DNA of 58,593 nt from Clostridiaceae bacterium (lineage in GTDB: Bacteria; Bacillota; Clostridia; DUPQ01). Position 1 is the stretch's first letter. Every line of letters begins with the position of its first letter. Under the pieces are notes generated by a model that saw only the letters and a program-made list of their open reading frames with translations, did no database searches and was not told the origin of the DNA. Of this stretch, positions 52,853-58,593 are shown one piece after another. Made by a program: the position numbers and the translations under genes. Location of the stretch: contig DUPQ01000024.1 of the NCBI GenBank assembly GCA_012838235.1, forward strand, positions 1 through 58,593. Reading direction: 5' to 3'.

Positions 52853-52990
52853 GGTATTTTATAGGTTTGTAGGAACGGTTTCATTTTGCCTCTGCTCTAC
52901 TCGATTATTTATACCGAAGGTCTGATATAATATATACTTGTAAATGATGATACATTTTACTGTTTACTACGTTAAGGAGAAATGTTATAA

Positions 52991-54268
52991 ATGGAACAAT
53001 ATTTGGATGATATGATTGAAGATTTAAGAGGGCTGATAGCCATAAAAAGCGTTAAAGATGAGCCTGCTCCTAATGCACCGTACGGAGAAGGTACACTCAA
53101 AGCTTTGGAGTATATGCTGAATCTCGGTAAGAAATACGGTATGCAGGCTGTAAATATTGACGGAAGAGCGGGATATCTTGAATACGGTGAAGGAAAACAC
53201 ATGATAGGTGTTCTTCTTCATCTGGATGTGGTTCCCGAGCAGGACGGTTGGACAAGCGACCCGTACACGTTGACGGAAAGAGACGGCTTCTTATACGGCA
53301 GAGGAGTGTCGGACGATAAAGGACCGGCAATTGCCGCATTTTATGCTCTTGTTGACCTTATTAAAAAAGGTGAGATAAAAGGGTACAGGGTTCGCCTTAT
53401 ATTCGGTTTGGATGAGGAATGCGGCTCTTCCTGTATGGCTCATTATGTAAAGACGGAGGAACTTCCGACAATGGGATTTGTACCGGATGCGGATTTCCCC
53501 GTAATTTATGCTGAAAAAGGCATTCTCACGGTGGCTATAGGAGGAGAGGGGAACAAAGACATATCGTTACAAGCGGGAGATCGCCCCAATGTTGTTCCGG
53601 GAAAATGTCGTGTGGAGTATGAAGGAAAAAAGTTTGTTTATGAAGGTAAACCTGCTCACGGAGCGGCTCCTTTTAACGGCATAAACGCAATTAAGATAGC
53701 CATTGAAAACAATCCGGTTCTTACCGGTATACCGATTATTGAGTTTTTCAGAGATGCACTTGCCGATAAGCATTACGGAGAAGGACTGGATATTGACTGT
53801 AAAGATGAGACAGGAAGACTTACGGTAAACCCCGGAGTTATGGTTATAGACAAGGAAAAATCCGTCTGCGTACTTAATATACGCTATCCCGTAACTTATG
53901 ACTATAAAGAAATTGTGGAGAAAATAGAAAAGGTTTGCGGCAGATATGATTTAAGAGCGGTTTATACGGATAATAACCCTCCGTTGTATGCCGATAAAAA
54001 CTCGGTACTGGTATCAACATTGCTTTCGGTATACAGGGAAATGACAAATGATTATACCGAACCTATAGCGATAGGCGGAGGCTCATATGCAAGAAGTATG
54101 CCCAATCTTGTGGCTTTCGGAATGAACATGCCCGGTGATCTTGAAAGTGCTCATCAGGCAAATGAGTGCATAAAAAAGCAGCGCCTGTATGAAGGCGCCG
54201 CTATTTACAGAGAGGGTATAAAAAGATTAGGAGAAACGCTTATCAATCAAAAAGGACATTGTCAATAA
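52991..54268 (+). CDS. M20-family dipeptidase (PepV/Sapep-like)
   Basis: 425 residues. Metal and catalytic motifs are GVLLHLDVVPEQDGW (zinc His and the catalytic Asp two residues on), GRGVSDDKGPAIAA (bridging Asp) and GLDEECGSS (general base Glu-Glu). A lid domain follows (residues about 185-320), then GGGSYARSMPN and AHQANECIKK with the final histidine. It should cleave short peptides in the cytoplasm. An extended -10 (TGATATAAT, 52923-52931) is just upstream. Its 3' end overlaps the convergent gene by 26 bases. Confidence 0.9.
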   Translation: MEQYLDDMIEDLRGLIAIKSVKDEPAPNAPYGEGTLKALEYMLNLGKKYGMQAVNIDGRAGYLEYGEGKHMIGVLLHLDVVPEQDGWTSDPYTLTERDGFLYGRGVSDDKGPAIAAFYALVDLIKKGEIKGYRVRLIFGLDEECGSSCMAHYVKTEELPTMGFVPDADFPVIYAEKGILTVAIGGEGNKDISLQAGDRPNVVPGKCRVEYEGKKFVYEGKPAHGAAPFNGINAIKIAIENNPVLTGIPIIEFFRDALADKHYGEGLDIDCKDETGRLTVNPGVMVIDKEKSVCVLNIRYPVTYDYKEIVEKIEKVCGRYDLRAVYTDNNPPLYADKNSVLVSTLLSVYREMTNDYTEPIAIGGGSYARSMPNLVAFGMNMPGDLESAHQANECIKKQRLYEGAAIYREGIKRLGETLINQKGHCQ

Positions 54269-56039
54269 ACTGTAATGTAGTGTAGTTATACGAGTAGATG
54301 GCATTTTTAGAGATTGTTAACAGGGTGTTCCCGATATACATACCTCTTTCCACATAATTGGACCAGTTGGTAAAGTAATCCTGAGACAATATATCCAGTA
54401 CTTCAAACCGGTTGTTTTGCATATCGATTTTACATACAACCAATCCTTGTGTCTTCATCTCATAGTTGTTGCCGCTTATTGAAGCGGGGAATGTGAATAT
54501 GTCTTTTTCACGGTCAAACATAAAAGCCTTATGGTTGTAATTCAGTTCCGACCATGTGCCGCGTCCGCCGATAGAAGTTGTGAAAAGCTGTTTGGGATTG
54601 GCTCTGTCCGAAACATCAAACATTGCGATTTTAATACCCTGATTCAATGCTCTGCCATCCTGCTCCGTTGTATCCATTCCGAAGCCCAGTATGAGAGTAT
54701 CGGAATACATGTGCATATAGGTCGAGTATCCGGGAATCTTGAGTTCTCCGTCTACTTTGGGATTGTACGGGTCGGAAAGATCCATTACGAATAGAGGGTC
54801 AACCACCACGAATGTAACCATATAACCGATATCACCGTTAAATCTTACGGAATATATCCTTTCACCGGGTGCCATATTCTGTATTGTGCCTGTCTGAACC
54901 AGATTTTCATCAAAAACATATACGTTATTGACCGATTTGCCTTCCAAATTATCGGTAACCGCTATTCTGTAGAATCCGTTGTATTCATCCATTGCAAACT
55001 GATTGATGGGGTATCCCGTAATCTTGGCGGTGGCAACATAATTCAGCACTGCATTATCTGCACGGAATTTATGTATTACGGTTTCTTCCTTGTAATAATA
55101 TGAGTCCTCTTCGGGTAATATTTTTCTGACAGGTTTGTAAGGATACTGTGAGTAGGTAACATACAGGTTTTCATGGGACATATATACGGTCTGGCCGCTT
55201 CCTAAGTAAGTATTAAGGTTAATATCCTTTGTAAGATCGGATAAATCAACAGCACCCAGTATCAGATATGATGAACATTCGGTCTCGTCGAAATAGAAGA
55301 TATCGGAAGGTGACTGGTATGTGGTTTTACCGTTTTCAATATAGCAGGGCAGAAGATCCGTATCCTTTAAATAATAGTAATAGGGGGTGTAGTTGCAGAT
55401 TAAATAAAGAGAGTTGCCTATCTTTCTGGAATCGGAGTAGTAACCCTTTATCATTACATCCTTAAGTAATTTGAGTTCCGCTATATCGGTTTTGTCATAT
55501 ATGTATGCTGCTGAGTAGGAGCCTTCCATGTCGTAGGATGTTCCGATTACTATAAGGAATTGGTCATCAACATATATCTCAGCGGGACTGAAGTTTTTAC
55601 CGAAATCCTTTATTTGTTTTACCAGTTCCAAATAGCCGTTAGAATCGACAGAGACTATATTTACAAAACCGTAACTGCTGATGGAATATATAAACTTACC
55701 GTCGGTCTTTACGGTATCCGCTTCATCCACTCCCGCCACCTGTGTATTGGTCTCGGAGTGCGATTGGCTCGCATCACCCGTCGCTGTTACCGATTCTACT
55801 GCATAGTCCGGTCCGTTTGCATCCTTGGCTAACAGAGCGCTGCCTACCGATCTGTACCATCTGGAGAAAATATTGTCTTTGGATGCATCCAGCAGTGACT
55901 TGAGTTGAGAAAGACTTTCAATGCTTTTAATACTTTCATCTCTCACAACAGCCGACGGTTGCGGTGAAGGTTGAGTAACATCGGTGCAACCGGTCAGCAG
56001 TAATATGAGAATTAACAAAACAGCTATCAATTTTTTCAT
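54243..56039 (-). CDS. Secreted beta-propeller-domain lipoprotein
   Basis: 598 residues with lipobox LLTGC (Cys18), so exported and lipid-anchored. The mature part matches the bacterial beta-propeller family PF09826 in outline: DEADTVKTDGKFIYSIS, YIYDKTDIAELKLLKDVMIK, TKDINLNTYLGSGQTVYMS and IGYMVTFVVVDPLFVMDLSD. Each blade reports a value then a comparison, but no enzyme motif is seen. Role unknown; cell-surface or sporulation functions are possible. RBS AGGACGG. Convergent with the M20 peptidase, with a 26-base overlap of coding ends. Confidence 0.83.
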   Translation of the reverse strand: MKKLIAVLLILILLLTGCTDVTQPSPQPSAVVRDESIKSIESLSQLKSLLDASKDNIFSRWYRSVGSALLAKDANGPDYAVESVTATGDASQSHSETNTQVAGVDEADTVKTDGKFIYSISSYGFVNIVSVDSNGYLELVKQIKDFGKNFSPAEIYVDDQFLIVIGTSYDMEGSYSAAYIYDKTDIAELKLLKDVMIKGYYSDSRKIGNSLYLICNYTPYYYYLKDTDLLPCYIENGKTTYQSPSDIFYFDETECSSYLILGAVDLSDLTKDINLNTYLGSGQTVYMSHENLYVTYSQYPYKPVRKILPEEDSYYYKEETVIHKFRADNAVLNYVATAKITGYPINQFAMDEYNGFYRIAVTDNLEGKSVNNVYVFDENLVQTGTIQNMAPGERIYSVRFNGDIGYMVTFVVVDPLFVMDLSDPYNPKVDGELKIPGYSTYMHMYSDTLILGFGMDTTEQDGRALNQGIKIAMFDVSDRANPKQLFTTSIGGRGTWSELNYNHKAFMFDREKDIFTFPASISGNNYEMKTQGLVVCKIDMQNNRFEVLDILSQDYFTNWSNYVERGMYIGNTLLTISKNAIYSYNYTTLQFIDNVLFD

Positions 56040-56150
56040 TTTTATATACCGTCCTTTTTTAACTTACAGCATTTAGACGGGCAGGAATCTGTAAAAGTTC
56101 TATAAAAGTTCCAAAAGAGTCAGTATTGGTTTAAAAGAACTCAGGGTTCT

Positions 56151-56180
56151 TTGATGAATTACTGTTGTAAATGATATAAT
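56151..56180 (+). promoter_or_regulatory. Promoter of the LUD-domain gene
   Basis: TTGATG (56151-56156) and TATAAT (56175-56180) with an 18-base spacer, 22 bases before the GTG start at 56203. Confidence 0.65.
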
Positions 56181-56202
56181 TAAAGTAGAAAGGAGAAGAG
56201 AA

Positions 56203-56799
56203 GTGGATATAAACAAAGTATTGGACAATTTGAGGAAGAACAACATGAATGCTGTTTTTGCGGAAAACAGAGATTGTGCCAGAGAGTTGGTTAAAGAAAT
56301 GCTTTTCGAAGATGCTTCGATTACAACAGGCGGATCGGTTACTCTCGACCAATGCGGAATAACAAAAATGATTCGTGAAGACCGGTATCGCTTAGTTGAA
56401 AGAGGCGATAAAGCTGCCATGTTCAGTGCGGATTTCATTCTTTCCGGCACAAATGCCATAACCGAAGACGGTAAACTGTACAATGTCGACGGTTACAGCA
56501 ACAGAGTGGCTTGTATATGTCACGGGCCTAAAAAGGTAATAATAGTTGCCGGTGTAAATAAAATAGTTAAGGATATACAACAGGCTGTTTTGAGGGTAAA
56601 ACACATTGCGGCACCGAAAAACTGTATCAGATTAAGCAGGAATACCCCCTGTGCCCGTACGGGAAAATGCATATCCGATGATATTAACAAAACCTGTAAC
56701 ACAGCCGACATGATATGCTGCAACTATGTAATATCGGCAAAACAACGTGAGCAGGGAAGAATAACGGTAATAATAGTTAACGAGGAATTGGGATACTGA
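56203..56799 (+). CDS. LUD-domain protein (LutC/YkgG family)
   Basis: 198 residues starting with GTG behind AAGGAG. The LUD (DUF162) landmarks are ITTGGSVTLDQCGI near residue 45, DFILSGTNAITEDGKLYNVD and KKVIIVAGVNKIVKDIQQA. Four cysteines near the end (CARTGKC, then CNTADMICC) could bind a metal. Related proteins belong to the LutABC lactate dehydrogenase, but LutA and LutB are not here. It ends one base before the DUF2752 gene. Function uncertain. Confidence 0.87.
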   Translation: MDINKVLDNLRKNNMNAVFAENRDCARELVKEMLFEDASITTGGSVTLDQCGITKMIREDRYRLVERGDKAAMFSADFILSGTNAITEDGKLYNVDGYSNRVACICHGPKKVIIVAGVNKIVKDIQQAVLRVKHIAAPKNCIRLSRNTPCARTGKCISDDINKTCNTADMICCNYVISAKQREQGRITVIIVNEELGY

Positions 56800-56800
56800 T

Positions 56801-57232
56801 ATGTTGAGAAAAGTGTGGGAGCGATTGCTTAAGGATATAAAAAAAGCATGGATTCCCGTTACGGCATGTATAGCATATGTGGTAATAATGACGCTTACGG
56901 TAGGAGAGGTATGTCCGTCGAAATTACTTTTCGGAGTACCGTGTGCCGGATGCGGAATGGTGAGAGCTTTTGAGCTGCTTATCACATTCAGGTTCAAAGA
57001 AGCCTTTATTATGCATCCCGGGATATATGTTATATTAATTGCTTTCATTATATTTATCGTCATGAGATACTTTCTTAACAGCAACGTAAAACAGATTAAG
57101 CTTTTGGCAACCGTGACTTTGTCGCTCCTGTTTGTCATATTTGTTGTAAGGGCAGCCACATCATTCGGTACCGAACCGTTAACCATATACAACAATGCAG
57201 TATTATTGCACTTTATAAGATTGTTTTATTGA
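56801..57232 (+). CDS. DUF2752 membrane protein
   Basis: 143 residues with three or four helices (about 18-36, 68-88, 99-118). The DUF2752 signature CPSKLLFGVPCAGCGMVRAF, with its CxxCG and GxxR, is complete (about 44-63). Role is unknown; the cysteines may bind metal or form a disulfide. It lies one base after the LUD gene, so they are cotranscribed. A promoter for the next gene overlaps its stop codon. Confidence 0.85.
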   Translation: MLRKVWERLLKDIKKAWIPVTACIAYVVIMTLTVGEVCPSKLLFGVPCAGCGMVRAFELLITFRFKEAFIMHPGIYVILIAFIIFIVMRYFLNSNVKQIKLLATVTLSLLFVIFVVRAATSFGTEPLTIYNNAVLLHFIRLFY

Positions 57233-57256
57233 CAATATTTCATCTCATAATATAAT
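57229..57256 (+). promoter_or_regulatory. Near-consensus promoter of the Q/Y-repeat gene
   Basis: TTGACA (57229-57234) overlaps the previous stop. TATAAT is at 57251-57256, with a 16-base spacer. Confidence 0.8.
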
Positions 57257-57281
57257 TTAACTTGAAAAGGAGGGATTAAAA

Positions 57282-57761
57282 ATGACTGAAACTAATAATC
57301 AACAGAATAACCAGGACATTCAGGAAACTGCGGAAATGGAGAACAATAATGTGGTAGAAGAAACCATTGTTGATGATGTGCAGCAGGATAATGAGCAACA
57401 GGAATATCAGCAGGAAACTTATCAGCAACAAACGTATCAGCAGGAAGCCTATCAGCAACCGGTCTATCAACAGCCTGCTGTTACCAAATCGGACACATCA
57501 AAGACTATTTCCATACTGGACTGGATATTAACTATTATTGTAATGTCCATACCTGTCGTCAATATAATAATGCTCTTTGTGTTTGCTTTTGCCGGAGAAA
57601 AGGAAAGTAAGAAAAATTTATTCAAAGCCCAGATTATTCTTATGGCTACAGCCGTGATTGCTTTTATTGTATTCCTGATAGTGTTTGTAGTGTTTATGGG
57701 ACACAGACTTCCGGAGTTATTGGATCAATTGAATCAATTCAAAGAGCAGTACGGTTACTAA
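57282..57761 (+). CDS. Q/Y-rich repeat membrane protein
   Basis: 159 residues. The first 65 or so are acidic and low-complexity, with about five copies of a YQQxx-type five-residue repeat (EYQQE, TYQQQ, TYQQE, AYQQP, VYQQP). Two hydrophobic helices (about 75-100 and 112-140) follow, with a KESKKN basic turn between. RBS AAGGAGGG and a near-consensus promoter suggest high expression. I do not recognise the family. Q/Y tails like this often mediate self-association or wall contact. Confidence 0.75.
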   Translation: MTETNNQQNNQDIQETAEMENNNVVEETIVDDVQQDNEQQEYQQETYQQQTYQQEAYQQPVYQQPAVTKSDTSKTISILDWILTIIVMSIPVVNIIMLFVFAFAGEKESKKNLFKAQIILMATAVIAFIVFLIVFVVFMGHRLPELLDQLNQFKEQYGY

Positions 57762-57826
57762 TCAGCATCTGCTATTGTATAGCATAAAGATAATGCTGAT
57801 AAAAGCTAAAGATGTAAAGGCAAAAA

Positions 57827-57850
57827 AAGAACCCGGGTTACCGGGTTCTT
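57827..57850. terminator. Bidirectional terminator between convergent genes
   Basis: AAGAACCCGG (57827-57836) pairs perfectly with CCGGGTTCTT (57841-57850) around GTTA. An A-run precedes it, giving a T-run for the minus-strand gene, and a T-run (57859-57865) lies a little further on the other side. Confidence 0.8.
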
Positions 57851-57876
57851 CAGTTCTAATTTTTTTACTTGATAAA

Positions 57877-58593
57877 TCAGTTCAGGCTGTTCCATACCTC
57901 ATTATAATTCTGATTGGAAGTCTTTCCTAATTTAGCATTCATGAAGTCCAATGTGGCCTGAGGATTGAACGCCATAACCGTCTCAAGATAAGCCTTGAGA
58001 GCTACTTTGGGTTCAACTTGGTCAACCATTACGCTGGATACATACAGCATTCCTGCTTTTGCCCATTCGCTTATATGATCGGTATATTCCGGATTTGTGG
58101 GCTGTTCGTATTCACCCGTAAGTATGTATAATCTGCCGTCATTGTACTCGTGGAACACATCGTATCTTCTCTTAAGATTTGCGGCATTTATCTGTACCTG
58201 GTCAGCATCCCATTGCGGGTTTCCGGAATAGTATGCCGATTTGTATCCGTATTCACCGATATCCAGAGCATATCCGGGGTGTCCGCCGACTATAGCCGGG
58301 CATGAGGTGCTCTTTACATTACCTTCATTATCGGCTTTGTAATGAAGCTGATATACGTTCATGCCGTCAAGCATGAAACCGGTTTTTGCATTTTTGTCTG
58401 TCTGAGGTACACCGTATCTGAATGTGAAGAAACCTTCCGCAGAACCGTATGCCCAGTTAATAAACCAGTTAATAACTTCCTTGGGCTGCTGTGTATTGGC
58501 CATCAGTACATAAGGAGATCCGATTTCCGTCTTCCAGCAATTTATCTTCTGAGTTACATAACCGGAAAGTGCACCGCATGCTACCATATAAGC
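57877..58593 (-). CDS. ABC transporter extracellular solute-binding protein, C-terminal part
   Basis: About 239 residues are visible and the frame is open through the right edge (58593), so the N-terminus and signal are missing. The visible part looks like the C-terminal half of a LipO/YtcQ-type family 1 binding protein: MANTQQPKEVINWFINWAYG then SAEGFFTFRYGVP, a bent GGHPGYALDIGEYGYKSAYY and a last helix ending NYNEVWNSLN. The ligand is likely an oligosaccharide, but cannot be read. A strong terminator lies just after its stop. Confidence 0.75.
   Translation of the reverse strand, partial: AYMVACGALSGYVTQKINCWKTEIGSPYVLMANTQQPKEVINWFINWAYGSAEGFFTFRYGVPQTDKNAKTGFMLDGMNVYQLHYKADNEGNVKSTSCPAIVGGHPGYALDIGEYGYKSAYYSGNPQWDADQVQINAANLKRRYDVFHEYNDGRLYILTGEYEQPTNPEYTDHISEWAKAGMLYVSSVMVDQVEPKVALKAYLETVMAFNPQATLDFMNAKLGKTSNQNYNEVWNSLN

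Noticed and set aside
51301-52990. CRISPR array or second Cas-like system near tnpB
   Set aside because: No regular repeat-spacer pattern is seen in any gap of the window.
57414-57480. YQQ-coding repeats as a possible DNA-level tandem repeat or array
   Set aside because: The repeats are in frame, code for a Q/Y-rich segment and vary at the DNA level, so they are part of a protein.

Overview
The window looks like chromosome of a low-GC Gram-positive anaerobe of the class Clostridia, plausibly Lachnospiraceae-like. The evidence is a moderately AT-rich composition, strong AGGAGG-type ribosome binding sites, TTGACA/TATAAT promoters, Cys-lipobox lipoproteins, clostridial gene orders (greA-lysS; rpmG-secE-nusG-rplKAJL) and many plant- or host-glycan genes. 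No plasmid or phage functions are seen.

Layout. 1-126 is the 3' end of a group II intron. 207-7591 holds a mixed plus-strand set: an isoprenylcysteine-methyltransferase-like membrane protein, a CHASE-GGDEF diguanylate cyclase, an AAA ATPase with a nuclease-like tail, a GNAT protein, a coupled TIM-barrel isomerase and UroD-like pair, and a ferritin-VIT1 metal transporter. 7674-10928 has two Asp-box (BNR) propeller proteins divergent from a PHP phosphoesterase. 10995-17030 (minus) is an alpha-glucan utilisation operon: MalE-like binding protein, MalF and MalG-like permeases, a GH13 lipoprotein, and a small lipoprotein with its own promoter. 17186-19504 encodes an AEC carrier and a Si-type citrate synthase. 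19736-28881 has a GT4 glycosyltransferase with an acyl-CoA ligase, an Fn3-BNR protein, a GltS-like carrier, a GPH sugar symporter and an isopropylmalate/homocitrate/Re-citrate synthase family enzyme. 29036-34100 carries carbamate kinase and a ChvE-GguAB-type sugar ABC transporter, with arginine codon use unlike the surroundings. Three tRNA genes (His, Gln, Lys) follow.

34639-41491 is a tightly coupled seven-gene operon: DeoR regulator, neutral-ceramidase-like protein, FGGY kinase, fucose/arabinose-isomerase-like protein, SIS isomerase, a divergent archaeal-type triose-phosphate-isomerase paralogue and a YjbQ protein. It faces a DUF5060-DUF4038 (apiosidase-like) glycosidase. Together these look like an uncharacterised sugar catabolic pathway, possibly for a tetrose, pentose or branched sugar, and this is the best candidate for something new here.

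43349-51164 is housekeeping: greA, lysS, then rpmG-secE-nusG-rplK-rplA-(L10 leader)-rplJ-rplL, interrupted by a DUF4143-type ATPase behind a perfect 12-bp inverted repeat and by a degenerate J-domain membrane protein. rplL is followed by a terminator and a stand-alone TnpB gene rather than rpoB. 52991 to the end has an M20 dipeptidase, a secreted beta-propeller lipoprotein, a LUD-domain protein, a DUF2752 protein, a Q/Y-repeat membrane protein and the C-terminal part of a solute-binding protein cut by the window edge.

All assignments come from reading motifs, spacing and translations by eye. No database search was run.
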